Below are positions 53,030 to 61,996 of a stretch of DNA of 64,000 nt, in pieces (the first letter of the stretch is position 1; each line of letters opens with the position of its first letter). Both the position numbers and the translations under genes were made by a program. The stretch covers positions 1-64,000 of the forward strand of contig CADCGB010000003.1 in NCBI GenBank assembly GCA_902800815.1. The letters are read 5' to 3'. The notes under the pieces were generated by a model. That model saw nothing but the letters and a program-made list of their open reading frames with translations, was not told the origin of the DNA and did no database searches. This DNA comes from Fibrobacter succinogenes. GTDB taxonomy: Bacteria > Fibrobacterota > Fibrobacteria > Fibrobacterales > Fibrobacteraceae.

Positions 53030-54931
53030 CTACTGTTCGTCGTTGTAGAACGGCACGAGTTCTACGCGGCGGTTCTTCGCACGGCCAGCCTTCTTCTTGT
53101 TGTCGGCAATCGGCTTCGTGGGTCCGAATCCCTTCGCACGCAGGCGTTCCACAGGGATACCCTTACGGATAAGGTAATCTACCGCCGACTGGGCACGGCC
53201 CTGCGAGAGGTTCATGTTGTACTCGTCCTCGCCCACGTTATCCGTATGGCCCTGGATTTCGAGGTTCACATCCGGGAACTTCGTCAGCAACTTCACGATA
53301 TCGTCCAGAGTCTTGAAACTCGGCTTGGTAAGCACCGTAGACCCGCTCTTGAAGTTGATTCCCTTCTTGAGGCGTTCCAGGTCTTCGCGCTTGTTCACGG
53401 GGCAGCCCTTCTTGTCGATCTTCACGCCACGGAGCGTGTTGGGGCACTTGTCCTGATAATCGGGCACGCCGTCCTTGTCGGTATCCATCGGGCAACCGGT
53501 AGTATCAACAGGGATACCCTTCCCTGTCGCCGGGCACTTGTCGTTATCGTCGGCAACGCCGTCGCGGTCCTCGTCCTTCGCACATCCGGTCGAATCGACG
53601 CCGATGTTCGGGAGCGTGTTGGGGCACATATCCTTGTAGTCGGGCACACCGTCCACGTCAAAGTCGCGCGGGCAGCCCGTAGTATCCACGGTTATACCCT
53701 TCGGGGAATCCGGGCACTTGTCCAGGTCATCCGAAACACCGTCCTCGTCAACATCAGACATCGGCAACACCTTCACAAACGATTCCGTCTTCTCGAGCGT
53801 ATCGACCTTCACAACAGTATCCACATGCACGACCGTATCGACCTTGAACAAGGTATCCACCTTCGCAACCGTATCCTGCGGCGGCAGTCCCTCCGGGCAT
53901 TCGCGTTCCGGAGCCTTCTCCGCACCGCCGAAGTACCACGTGAGCAACCCGGTGAACGCGTAGGTCGCTACCGGCACGTAGCCGTAAGTCTTTACGTAAC
54001 CCTTCTCGTCCTTGTAGGTAATCGTGTAGTCCTCGACACCGCGCATTTCCTTCGACTTGCTGCGGCCGAAGTTACGCATGGAGCGTACCGACAGGTCGAG
54101 ACCGCCCGCGATATCCACGCCGAACGGAGTGTGCAGGCGGATACCCGGCGTAAGCGTCATCGGGTCCTCAAAGAAATCAATCGGGTACTTTTCGCCTTCT
54201 ACGCGGAACTCACCGGAAAATTCAACAAACGGGATAATCCACTCCGTCATGAACCAGTCAAGGCCCGTCGAGTAGACTACCGTGTTCGAGCCCAGGTTCG
54301 CATACATGAACCCGCCCTCCAGGTTGAACCGCAGGGGAACGTCGCGCTTGGTAAAGTCAAGAGTCATGATGGCGTGAGCCCCCACCACGACTTCATCCGC
54401 AGTATAGGGATTGGTATATCCTTTATCCTTAAGCATCCAGGCATGACGCGGACGCAGGCCAATTTCCTTAGAGCCCGTCGGCAACATCATGTGCAACTGC
54501 ATCGCAAGCCCGAGAATGTTGTCTTCGGCCAGGAACGGCGCCGACACTTTCATGAACATGTCAATATCGCCCGGACGTATGTTGCCGGTCGCCTCCAGGT
54601 AGCCTTCTGCATAAGAACGGTCGTAGTTGATGGGCAACGCAACAGCCACGTCGATATTTTCGGCCAAGCCGAATCCGATATAGAAGTTACCTGTCGCAGA
54701 AATCTTGAAATCCTGCAGGTGCTGTTCCACGCCATCATCGTAGAAAATGCCACCACGGGTAAGCGCCCACGGGTCGATGGTCACGTTACCACCGGTTCCG
54801 AGTGAGAACCTGTACTTGCCCAGCGTCTTCGAGTTAATCTGGTGGATACCGTCGGTTCCGCCCATAAGACCGCTCTGCGCAAAGGCTAGCGAAGCAGCCA
54901 CAAGAATGAAAGTAAAAAAACGTATTTTCAT
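53030..54931 (-). CDS. OmpA family protein with thrombospondin type 3 calcium-binding repeats
   Basis: This 633-residue outer-membrane protein has signal peptide 1-18 and an N-terminal beta-barrel to about 330. A linker with repeated VDT elements (VAKVDTLFKVDTVVHVDTVV, about 350-385) follows. Four or five thrombospondin type 3 repeats at about 390-510 (DVDEDGVSDDLDKCPDS, DEDRDGVADDNDKCPAT) bind Ca2+. The OmpA C-terminal domain (about 520-630) has the peptidoglycan-binding motif EIQGHTDNVGEDEYNMNLSQ and RRVELVPF. It tethers the outer membrane to the cell wall. The gene converges with rnpB. It has no neighbours in a clear operon. Confidence 0.92.
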   Translation of the reverse strand: MKIRFFTFILVAASLAFAQSGLMGGTDGIHQINSKTLGKYRFSLGTGGNVTIDPWALTRGGIFYDDGVEQHLQDFKISATGNFYIGFGLAENIDVAVALPINYDRSYAEGYLEATGNIRPGDIDMFMKVSAPFLAEDNILGLAMQLHMMLPTGSKEIGLRPRHAWMLKDKGYTNPYTADEVVVGAHAIMTLDFTKRDVPLRFNLEGGFMYANLGSNTVVYSTGLDWFMTEWIIPFVEFSGEFRVEGEKYPIDFFEDPMTLTPGIRLHTPFGVDIAGGLDLSVRSMRNFGRSKSKEMRGVEDYTITYKDEKGYVKTYGYVPVATYAFTGLLTWYFGGAEKAPERECPEGLPPQDTVAKVDTLFKVDTVVHVDTVVKVDTLEKTESFVKVLPMSDVDEDGVSDDLDKCPDSPKGITVDTTGCPRDFDVDGVPDYKDMCPNTLPNIGVDSTGCAKDEDRDGVADDNDKCPATGKGIPVDTTGCPMDTDKDGVPDYQDKCPNTLRGVKIDKKGCPVNKREDLERLKKGINFKSGSTVLTKPSFKTLDDIVKLLTKFPDVNLEIQGHTDNVGEDEYNMNLSQGRAQSAVDYLIRKGIPVERLRAKGFGPTKPIADNKKKAGRAKNRRVELVPFYNDEQ

Positions 54932-55151
54932 AAGATTCTAGCGTAAAAATTTCCTCGCCAAATTTAGAAAGTTATTCCTATAATTCAACACTGCAATAGG
55001 GTTCAAATCGCGTATTTTACGCAGTAGCAGGAATTATTTACAAACCGACGGACGCAGTTTTCATATTTTTGTAACACACGTCACACAATAATGCACATAG
55101 GCGAAATGCACCTTTTTTGAACAAGCCGAACAAGGAGAAGAGAGGCTTTAA

Positions 55152-55802
55152 ATGATTTGCAAAAAATGCGGCAGGGAATACGCCGACGACATGTTCAATT
55201 GCCTCTGGTGCGACGCGCCCAACGAGCACCACGTTCCGCCCGAAGTTCCCGAAACGGTCGACATCTCCGAAGTTCTTGATGTGCAGCAGCACGTAGACGA
55301 CATCATCCTCAGCAGGATACCCGAGGAACACAGGGAACTTGACGAAGAAGGCGAAGCAAAAGTCGCCAAACACCCCGCCGGAAACTTCATGTGGTGCGCA
55401 GCCATTCTCGGAGCGGGCGCCTACGCCATATTCCTCGTGCCGTTCTACGTAGCTTTCTTTCACCGGAAAGAAATCCTGAAAAAAAGTTCCATGCTGAAAT
55501 TCATCGGAGCGTACGTATCCTCGATGGCAGCATTCACCATCCTCATGAACATACTCGACCTCAAGAAGCTCATCGCAAAACTTCCCCTGCACGGGAACTC
55601 GGCAAGCATTCTCCAGGCCTTTACGACACTCGGGCAGGCCCTCGTCTACCTTTTACTCTGCGGCTATACTTCAGCATTCATCATGAAAAGGCTCGCACCG
55701 GACTACAATGCAGAAGATTACAAGAAATGCTCAAAGGCGGCCACACTCTTTGCCGTACCAGCAATGATACTCTCGTGCATTCTTGAGCAATATATAAAGT
55801 AA
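55152..55802 (+). CDS. Zinc-ribbon membrane protein of unknown function
   Basis: This 216-residue protein starts with a zinc ribbon (MICKKCGREYADDMFNCLWC, Cys at 3, 6, 17 and 20). An acidic linker is followed by about four membrane helices (FMWCAAILGAGAYAIFLVPFY, MLKFIGAYVSSMAAFTILMNIL, LGQALVYLLLCGYTSAFIM, AATLFAVPAMILSCIL). GAGG 6 nt before the ATG supports the start. The architecture, a cytoplasmic ribbon plus a helical bundle, is common among small uncharacterised bacterial membrane proteins. The spacer upstream (54932-55151) shows nothing else. Confidence 0.7.
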   Translation: MICKKCGREYADDMFNCLWCDAPNEHHVPPEVPETVDISEVLDVQQHVDDIILSRIPEEHRELDEEGEAKVAKHPAGNFMWCAAILGAGAYAIFLVPFYVAFFHRKEILKKSSMLKFIGAYVSSMAAFTILMNILDLKKLIAKLPLHGNSASILQAFTTLGQALVYLLLCGYTSAFIMKRLAPDYNAEDYKKCSKAATLFAVPAMILSCILEQYIK

Positions 55803-55840
55803 CGCCGTTCGGGCTACTTTGTAAAGCAGCCCACACAAGG

Positions 55841-56263
55841 CTACTTTTCTTCGGACGGCGGGGGAACCGGATCAAAGCGGTTCAGGATACGGGTAATCAC
55901 CGCATAGACAATTCCGCCGATCAGGCCGCCAGTAAGGTCTGCCACCAAGTCAAGCACACTGCTATCGCGACCTTCCACGAAACTCTGGTGGTATTCATCG
56001 GTGCAACCATACAAGAGCGCAAGTACGCCCACAATAAGCACGCGCAGCCACTGCCGCTTAGACCATTCGTTACGTGTCCAGAGCATGGCGTAGCAACCGG
56101 CAAGTGTCGCATATTCGCAAAAATGCGCCAGTTTGTCCCACACATGCGGAAAATCTTCCAACTGCTCGTTCGTGAGCGAAGATATCTTGAAGATGATGGC
56201 CATGCAAAGCACGGCAGGCACCACCCTAAAAAACGGGTATTTATCAAATAGAGATTCAAACAT
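55841..56263 (-). CDS. VanZ-like family membrane protein
   Basis: This 140-residue protein has about four helices and the VanZ-like landmarks: DKLAHFCEYATLAG (about 43-56), YGCTDEYHQSFVEGRDSSVLD (quoted in part: DEYHQSFVEGRDSS, about 88-101), and DLTGGLIGGIVYAV at the end. VanZ gives low-level teicoplanin resistance in enterococci, but most family members are uncharacterised. The conserved His, Glu and Asp residues suggest an enzymatic core in the membrane. GGTAGG about 4 nt before the ATG may be a ribosome-binding site. Confidence 0.82.
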   Translation of the reverse strand: MFESLFDKYPFFRVVPAVLCMAIIFKISSLTNEQLEDFPHVWDKLAHFCEYATLAGCYAMLWTRNEWSKRQWLRVLIVGVLALLYGCTDEYHQSFVEGRDSSVLDLVADLTGGLIGGIVYAVITRILNRFDPVPPPSEEK

Positions 56264-56387
56264 CCTACCAACAAATTTAGAAAATAAATTAATAACAAAG
56301 GATTAAAGTTCCCTTTTTCCTGCGTGGGTATCGGTTTTTTGAGTATAAAAAAATTTGCATGAAAGACATTTTTCTAAATTTACAGGC

Positions 56388-57581
56388 ATGAAAGCGATTA
56401 CCCTGAAGGCCGGACGCGAGAAGTCCGCATTGCGTTACCACCCGTGGATCTTTAGCGGGGCCGTCGACGAAGTTGTCGGCGACCCGGTTCTTGGCGATAC
56501 CGTCGAGGTTTATAGTTACCGGAGCGACTTTCTGGGTCTTGCGGCGTACTCGCCCAAGTCCCAGATCCGCGGACGCTTCTGGACGTTCGGCGAGAAGGCC
56601 AACATCGACCGCGAATTTTTCAGCGACCTGCTAGACCGCGCAATTGCCGCCCGCAAGAGCCGCGGTTTCGATATCAATGACAAGGAATCTGCATTCCGCC
56701 TGATCAACGCCGAGAACGACGGCATCCCTGGCTGCATCATCGACAAGTACGCCGACATCTACTCGGTGGAAATCCTCGCCGCAGGTGCCGAAGTTCACCG
56801 CAATACGATTTACGAACTCCTCGCCGAGAAGACGCACTGCCGTGGCATCTACGAGCGTTGCGATTCCGAAGTCCGCAAAAAGGAAGGCCTGCCGCTCCGT
56901 ACGGGAGTCGTGTTCGGCGAGGTGAGCGACGAGCCCGTCATCATCAACGAGAATGGCATTCTCTTCCCCATCGACGTGAAGAACGGCCACAAGACGGGTT
57001 ACTACCTCGACCAGCGTGACGCCCGCCGTCGCATCGGGGAACTTTCAAAAGGCAAGAAGGTCCTGAACTGCTTCTGCTATACCGGCGGATTCGGGCTCTA
57101 CGCCCTCCGTGGCGGTTGCGAGAAGGTATACCAGGTGGATGTTTCCAAGGACGCGCTCAAGCTTGCGAAGGAAGGCATCATGCGCAACAAGCTCAGCACT
57201 GCGCATGCCACGCACGTGGAAGCGGACGTGTTCCAGTACCTGCGCAAGTGCCGCGACAAGGCAGAAACGTTCGACCTCATCGTGCTGGACCCGCCGAAGT
57301 TCGTGGAAAGCAAGGACAACCTGCAGAAGGGCGCCCGCGGGTACAAGGACATCAACCTACTCGCGATGAAGCTGCTGGCCGATGGCGGCATGCTCGCGAC
57401 CTTCAGTTGTTCCGGGCTCATGGAGATGGACTTGTTCCAGAAGATTATCGCGGATGCCGCCGCCGATGCCCATCGGCGCGTTCAAATCATTGAACGCTTC
57501 GGCCAGCCCGCTGACCATCCCGTAAATACGGCCTTCCCCGAAGGGCAATACCTCAAAGGTTTGCTCGTACAGGTCGTTTAA
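56388..57581 (+). CDS. rlmI: RlmI-like class I SAM-dependent rRNA (cytosine-C5) methyltransferase
   Basis: This 397-residue protein begins with a PUA-like domain (LKAGREKSALRYHPWIFSGAV) and continues with the Rossmann methyltransferase. KTGYYLDQRDARR is at about 204. The SAM motif I is LNCFCYTGGFGLYAL (about 225-239), motif IV is VLDPPKFVE, and TFSCSGLM (about 340-347) holds the catalytic Cys. E. coli RlmI methylates C1962 of 23S rRNA, and the same position is likely here. TAAATT (56375-56380) ends 7 nt before ATG 56388, suggesting a leaderless mRNA. The frame upstream of that ATG is not supported. Confidence 0.88.
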   Translation: MKAITLKAGREKSALRYHPWIFSGAVDEVVGDPVLGDTVEVYSYRSDFLGLAAYSPKSQIRGRFWTFGEKANIDREFFSDLLDRAIAARKSRGFDINDKESAFRLINAENDGIPGCIIDKYADIYSVEILAAGAEVHRNTIYELLAEKTHCRGIYERCDSEVRKKEGLPLRTGVVFGEVSDEPVIINENGILFPIDVKNGHKTGYYLDQRDARRRIGELSKGKKVLNCFCYTGGFGLYALRGGCEKVYQVDVSKDALKLAKEGIMRNKLSTAHATHVEADVFQYLRKCRDKAETFDLIVLDPPKFVESKDNLQKGARGYKDINLLAMKLLADGGMLATFSCSGLMEMDLFQKIIADAAADAHRRVQIIERFGQPADHPVNTAFPEGQYLKGLLVQVV

Positions 57582-57597
57582 TACAACCATTTAAAAA

Positions 57598-57622
57598 CGC
57601 CACCCTGCTGGGTGGCGCTTTA
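57598..57622 (+). terminator. Terminator after the RlmI-like gene (possibly bidirectional)
   Basis: CGCCACCC and GGGTGGCG form an 8-bp stem around TGCT. CTTTATTTTT follows on the plus strand and TTTTTAAA on the minus strand, so it may also end the leftward GH16 transcript. Confidence 0.75.
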
Positions 57623-57636
57623 TTTTTCAAATCTTG

Positions 57637-59205
57637 CTATTTCTTGAACCGTCGGATTTCCGTGCGGTTCTTACTTTGCACGGCAACGTGGTAAACGCCT
57701 GCAGGCAAGGCTTGCACGTCGAATGTTGCCGAGCGCATCGCCCTGCGGTGCATCACCTCGCGGCCCTGCAGGTCAAGGATGCGAACCATTGCACCTTCGA
57801 CAAATGCACTGCCGAGTTCAACAAACAGATGATTATCGGCATAGTGGACCGAAGTAGCATACACGCTGGCATAATTACCTAAGTACGGAATGGCAGTCTT
57901 GCCGGTATCGGTTTCAGCCGTATCAATCTTCGTAGTATCGGTCTTTGTCGTATCCTTCGTGGGAACCGTATCGTCCTTGCCAAGCAGGCGCCACATCTGG
58001 TTCCATTCCCAGTCGTCGGCCCAGCTCTGCACCACACGTTCGCCATCCGTAGTCGCACGCAGGTACATGTTGCTGTGCTGCATCTTCATGCGCACCACGG
58101 AACCTTCGTAGCCAGACTGCTTTTCCATCACAACCTTCTGGTGACCGCCCGCATTCCAGGTATACAAGCCCATCGTAATGCCGGCATCCGTCGATTCGTT
58201 CGGAGTATCCAGCGACTTGTCTCCAAAGTTAATGCGGTAAGTGGTCGAAGAGAGCGGAGTAATCGTCACTATCGCGTTATCGCCATTGCAGTCACCCAGT
58301 GCAAGCTTGTCTTCGGAGGTCCTGACCATGCACGTACCGAAGTTCATTGACATGATGCGCACGGTATCGGGCTTCGCGGGCTTGGCCTGCCACACGCGCA
58401 CCCAGTCGCTTTCAAAATAGGCCGGTTTGTCAGTCGTTATTTCGATATCATCGCCGGCCCAGCCACCGATGGCGAGGTTCACGATGATATACTGCGCCGC
58501 AAGCTGCTTGATTTCAGTCGGGCGGCTATAGCTTGCAAACTTCTTGTCGTCAAAGTAAAAACTGAGGGTGCCCTCATCCCATTCCACACCATAGTTGTGG
58601 AAGCCCGCCGAACGGTCCACATCGTCATCCTTGTGACCGCCAAAAGAAGCCTCGTGATCCCACGCCGAACCGTGACTGCTATACCAGCTCGGGTCAGTAT
58701 AGTGCAGGTAGTAATGGTGCTGCTTGCGCGAAGCGGGTATTTCAAGAATGTCAATCTCGGGTGGCCAGCCATCTTGCAGGGTCCAGAAAGCAGGCCACGT
58801 TCCCTTTTGCCACGGGGCCTTGAAGCGGCCTTCGATGTAGCCGTACTTGACTTCGAAATGTCCCTTCGTGTCAATCGCGCCGCTCGTATAGTCGACCGGA
58901 ATTTCCTTGTTGTCGAACTTCGCCTTGCGCCCATTGGCATCGGGATGAACTTTCTTTTCACCCTTCAGCTTGAGCGTACCGTCAGAGACAATCACGTTCT
59001 CCTCGGCGCAGTAGGCGCGGTGGTTGTGCGTCGGGCCCCAGTTGTATGTGGGGTTCCACTTTTTCTTGTCTAACGAAGTTCCGTCAAAGTTGTCTTCGAA
59101 CACCAATTCCCAGCCGCTGAAGTTTGCGGGAGGTTCGGCAAAAGAAAGCGTCGCGGCGCACAGCACCGCAAACGATAAAGATTCAATTGAACAGATTTTT
59201 TTCAC
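57637..59205 (-). CDS. Secreted GH16 beta-glucanase with C-terminal binding and sorting regions
   Basis: This protein of about 522 residues starts with GTG at 59205 behind AGGG (8 nt). Its signal peptide is followed by a GH16 domain at about 27-255. The catalytic motif EIDILE (about 150-155) provides nucleophile and acid/base Glu, and the Trp/Asp-rich cleft residues (WPAFWTLQDGWPPEID, YGVEWDEGTLSFYFDD) fit laminarinase/lichenase-type enzymes. A beta-trefoil-like region at about 270-400 (MYLRATTDGERVVQSW) precedes a Thr/Asp linker (DTTKTDTTKIDTAETDTGKT). The tail is a sorting-type C-terminus (VRILDLQGREVMHRR...LPAGVYHVAVQSKNRTEIRRFKK), like type IX secretion signals. The FISUMP lipoprotein gene lies 25 bp upstream on the same strand, so they are probably co-transcribed. 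Confidence 0.88.
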   Translation of the reverse strand: MKKICSIESLSFAVLCAATLSFAEPPANFSGWELVFEDNFDGTSLDKKKWNPTYNWGPTHNHRAYCAEENVIVSDGTLKLKGEKKVHPDANGRKAKFDNKEIPVDYTSGAIDTKGHFEVKYGYIEGRFKAPWQKGTWPAFWTLQDGWPPEIDILEIPASRKQHHYYLHYTDPSWYSSHGSAWDHEASFGGHKDDDVDRSAGFHNYGVEWDEGTLSFYFDDKKFASYSRPTEIKQLAAQYIIVNLAIGGWAGDDIEITTDKPAYFESDWVRVWQAKPAKPDTVRIMSMNFGTCMVRTSEDKLALGDCNGDNAIVTITPLSSTTYRINFGDKSLDTPNESTDAGITMGLYTWNAGGHQKVVMEKQSGYEGSVVRMKMQHSNMYLRATTDGERVVQSWADDWEWNQMWRLLGKDDTVPTKDTTKTDTTKIDTAETDTGKTAIPYLGNYASVYATSVHYADNHLFVELGSAFVEGAMVRILDLQGREVMHRRAMRSATFDVQALPAGVYHVAVQSKNRTEIRRFKK

Positions 59206-59230
59206 AACCAATCCCTAAACCCTGTAGGTT

Positions 59231-60211
59231 TTATTCATCCTTTACGCAACGGACCGAAAGTCCATTGATCTTTTTCACCGTATTCACGATGGCATTGTCG
59301 TTGCTGCAATCCAAGTACATGTGGTAAGCCAGGGAATCCGCAGCACCGCCGTCGGCTTCCGTGGCAGCCCACATGAGGGAAGAACAACCGTGATAGGTAA
59401 AACCGTCCTGGGTGTTGGTGGTAAACTTCATGCCCGCGGGGAGCGCCGTAAAGCCGAAGTCATCGGTACCGCTACCTTCGTTTTCCCAACCGCTCACGGA
59501 CTTCAGCTTGCTGGAACCCTTCCAGAGAATCTCGTTCAAGGAATCGGCTCCGACTTCGCGCAACAGGGATTCCCAGTCCGCCTTCGTCGGCAAGCGCCAG
59601 CCTTCGGGGCAAATTCTCTGCGCCACCTTCCACGTGTAGAGACGGCCCGCCGATTCACAGTTTTCGGGCTTATCCCAGTAGCACCAGTCATTCTTGATGG
59701 AGCTCGGTGCACCTTCGATGTCGAAGTAGTTCAGGTTCTCGGCCATCCAGACCTGGCCACCGATGGTCGTGGTCTTGTAGACCATCCCGTCTCGCGGGTC
59801 AGTCATTTCGCCGTAAGCAAAGTCGGGATTCGCGTGCGAGCCCCTGGAATCATAGAAATGCCAGACACCCACGCTATCCGGATCGTGACGTGCCGTATCG
59901 ATATCAATGCCGTCGGGGAAAAGGATGGCGAGAATAGAATCCAAGGAAGCGGAAGACTCGACGCTCGCAGAAGATTCAGGTTCTACAGCAGGCTCATCGG
60001 TTTCATCCACAGCATCCGGGGTCTCGGCGACAACGCCTTCTTCTTCAGCCACATCGGAACCCGACTGCTTCGCAAACTGCGCCGTAGCACCATCCGTTTT
60101 TTCCACGGAGCTCACATCGCCATCCGTGCTACCAGGATTGCTGGTATCGTTGCTACAGGCAGCCCAGAACACGCATGCCGCAACAGCCGCAAGGATTTGG
60201 AATTTCTTCAT
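59231..60211 (-). CDS. FISUMP-domain lipoprotein upstream of the GH16 gene
   Basis: This 326-residue predicted lipoprotein (MKKFQILAAVAACVFWAAC, Cys 19) has a linker that is acidic and Ser-poor compared with the other copies (EPAVEPESSASVESSASLDS). One FISUMP domain follows at about 120-326: DPRDGMVYKTTTIGGQVWMA, NLNYFD, DWCYWDKPENC, GRLYTWKVA, RICPEGWRLP, GSGTDDFGFTALPAGM and the final LSVRCVKDE. ATG 60211 follows GGGGG; the in-frame TTG two codons upstream is not needed. The operon with a glucanase links the otherwise mysterious FISUMP family to polysaccharide degradation in this case (inference). Confidence 0.87.
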   Translation of the reverse strand: MKKFQILAAVAACVFWAACSNDTSNPGSTDGDVSSVEKTDGATAQFAKQSGSDVAEEEGVVAETPDAVDETDEPAVEPESSASVESSASLDSILAILFPDGIDIDTARHDPDSVGVWHFYDSRGSHANPDFAYGEMTDPRDGMVYKTTTIGGQVWMAENLNYFDIEGAPSSIKNDWCYWDKPENCESAGRLYTWKVAQRICPEGWRLPTKADWESLLREVGADSLNEILWKGSSKLKSVSGWENEGSGTDDFGFTALPAGMKFTTNTQDGFTYHGCSSLMWAATEADGGAADSLAYHMYLDCSNDNAIVNTVKKINGLSVRCVKDE

Positions 60212-60293
60212 GGCCAATCCCCCTTTAGGATACTTTATTCTAATCTATGTTTTTCTAAGCGCAAACGCAATAGCATCACCTACGCTCAAATGC

Positions 60294-60320
60294 AAAAACG
60301 CCCCTTTTTCAGGGGCGTTT
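60294..60320 (-). terminator. Intrinsic terminator after the TPR-protein gene
   Basis: AACGCCCC pairs with GGGGCGTT around a 7-nt loop; the minus strand continues with a five-T run. Confidence 0.75.
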
Positions 60321-60345
60321 CTTGAAAATTTTTTTTGTCAAACGT

Positions 60346-61740
60346 TTATCGCGTACGGCGCGGGAGCTCGGAGGCATGCTTTTCGAGCCACACGGCATCT
60401 TCAAGAGCGCGTTCCGCCTCGGTCGCCCAGTCGGACTCGGGATACTGCTGCACCACGGTGCGGTAGCGGGTCACGGCACTATGGAAGTCACGCAGTTCGC
60501 GGTAGATGTTACCCATCTGGAGCGTCACGAAGTAGCGCTCGTCAGCAGAAATTTCCGTTTCGAGGAGAGCCTTGTACATCTGGAGTGCAGCAGCGAAGTT
60601 TCCCGCCTTGAATAGCAAGTTCGCATTCGCGACCGTCGGAGTATCGGAAGGTCCCTTCGTCTCGCTCGCCACAGGAGCGGTCTCTACCGGGGCAGCCTTT
60701 TCAGCAACAGGTGCAGCATCCTTCGCAACTTCGGCAGTTCCTTCAGCAGGGGCCGCGCTTGCGACCTTCGCGGAATCCGCGGCAGCCTTCATTTCAGCAA
60801 GGCGGTCTTCGGCAGGCTTGCGGAACTTGGCATCGGGAGCAGCCTTCTTGAGGTAAGCGGCCAAAGCCTTCTTTTCCTGATCGGCCTTATTGATTTTCCG
60901 ATAAACTAACGCAAGGTAGTAGTTGGCGTCGTTCCCCTGTTCCTTGTAGGTAAGGCCCTTCTTCAGGTTGAATTCCGCCTTGTCGTATTCACCCATCTCG
61001 TAACGGGTAACGCCCGCATAGAAATATGCACCGGCGTGGCCCGGCTGCTTTGCCAGGACCTCGCGCCACATGGCAGCGGCATCCTTGTACTTGCCTTCGG
61101 CAAGGAGAACCTTACCCTTCTCGAACGGGTCGGTCGGCATCGCCGCTTCGGCCTTCGCGGGTTCGGCAGCCTTTGCCGTTTCCACGGGCTTCGGTGTTTC
61201 TGCGGCGGGCTTTGCAGGTTCTGCGACCTTCGCCGGTTCCGGAGCCTTTTCCGCCGCCTTCGTTTCGACTGCAGCTGGAGCAGTTTCCGCCTTCGCCGGT
61301 TCAGCAGCTTTCGCTTCGGCAGTCTGTACCGCAGGCGCTTCTGTCAGTTCTACCGCGGGGGCAGTAACTTCTTCCGTAGGCTTGTTCTTCGGATCCTTCG
61401 CACGTTCCTCTTCGGCCTTCGCCTTCTTGCCCATCAGTTCGTAAACCTTAGCCGCACCTTCGTATGCCTTGCTCATCGTCGGGGTGAACTTGTACGCCAG
61501 GCGATAGTTGGCAAGGGCGCGGGCAAAATCCTGCTTGGGCATCTTGAGGTAGACTTCTGCAGCAAGGAAATACGCCTCGGAGTTCTGGGGCTGTTCCGCA
61601 AGGATCGCCCTGTATTCACCGAGAGCCATCTCGTACTCGCCCTTGGCCTCGAAAATAGCGCCCTGCTCAATGCGCGGGTCGGCAGCGAGTGAAATTCCTA
61701 TCGAAAGAACCAAAAAAGCGGCAGAAAGTCGAATATTCAT
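60346..61740 (-). CDS. Exported tetratricopeptide-repeat protein with Ala/Pro/Glu-rich linkers
   Basis: This 464-residue protein has signal peptide 1-19 (AAFLVLSIGISLAA). TPR helices are at about 25-110 (GEYEMALGEYRAILAEQPQN, AYFLAAEVYLKM) and a low-complexity AEPAKAE-type linker is at about 130-200. A second TPR block at about 205-310 (GKYKDAAAMWREVLAKQPGH, GEYDKAEFNLKKGL) is followed by another linker, and a third block is at about 375-450 (GNFAAALQMYKALLET, FHSAVTRYRTVVQQYP). Such periplasmic proteins act as scaffolds in envelope complexes. The last block resembles the YbgF/CpoB style. TATATT (61748-61753) ends 7 nt before the ATG, predicting a leaderless mRNA. Confidence 0.78.
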   Translation of the reverse strand: MNIRLSAAFLVLSIGISLAADPRIEQGAIFEAKGEYEMALGEYRAILAEQPQNSEAYFLAAEVYLKMPKQDFARALANYRLAYKFTPTMSKAYEGAAKVYELMGKKAKAEEERAKDPKNKPTEEVTAPAVELTEAPAVQTAEAKAAEPAKAETAPAAVETKAAEKAPEPAKVAEPAKPAAETPKPVETAKAAEPAKAEAAMPTDPFEKGKVLLAEGKYKDAAAMWREVLAKQPGHAGAYFYAGVTRYEMGEYDKAEFNLKKGLTYKEQGNDANYYLALVYRKINKADQEKKALAAYLKKAAPDAKFRKPAEDRLAEMKAAADSAKVASAAPAEGTAEVAKDAAPVAEKAAPVETAPVASETKGPSDTPTVANANLLFKAGNFAAALQMYKALLETEISADERYFVTLQMGNIYRELRDFHSAVTRYRTVVQQYPESDWATEAERALEDAVWLEKHASELPRRTR

Positions 61741-61911
61741 ATGAAATAATATAGCAAAAAAATTCCAAGCCCGAAAATAAAAAGGCTGTTTAAAGGAAAA
61801 CCGCAGGGACTAACAGTCACCAGGTTTTCCTCCCGGAATAAACATTCCCTACGGGCGGCAAAGCAACAAACAAATTTCTACCGGAGCACTCGCCTATTTC
61901 TTGGCGGAGGA

Positions 61912-61969
61912 ACATAACTCGCTAAGCGAACACTTGAACGAAGTGATCGTGTGAGCGTGCGAGTTATGT
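61912..61969. repeat. 58-bp structured inverted repeat
   Basis: ACATAACTCGC (61912-61922) and GCGAGTTATGT (61959-61969) are perfect 11-bp inverted repeats. Inside them lies CACTT-GAACG-AAGTG (61931-61945), a second hairpin. The element stands between the pectate lyase and the TPR gene, with no T-run beside it, so it is not a standard terminator. A dispersed repeat, a recombination site or a small structured RNA are possible. Confidence 0.5.
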
Positions 61970-61996
61970 CCGAAGCCAACAATATATAAACTAGCC

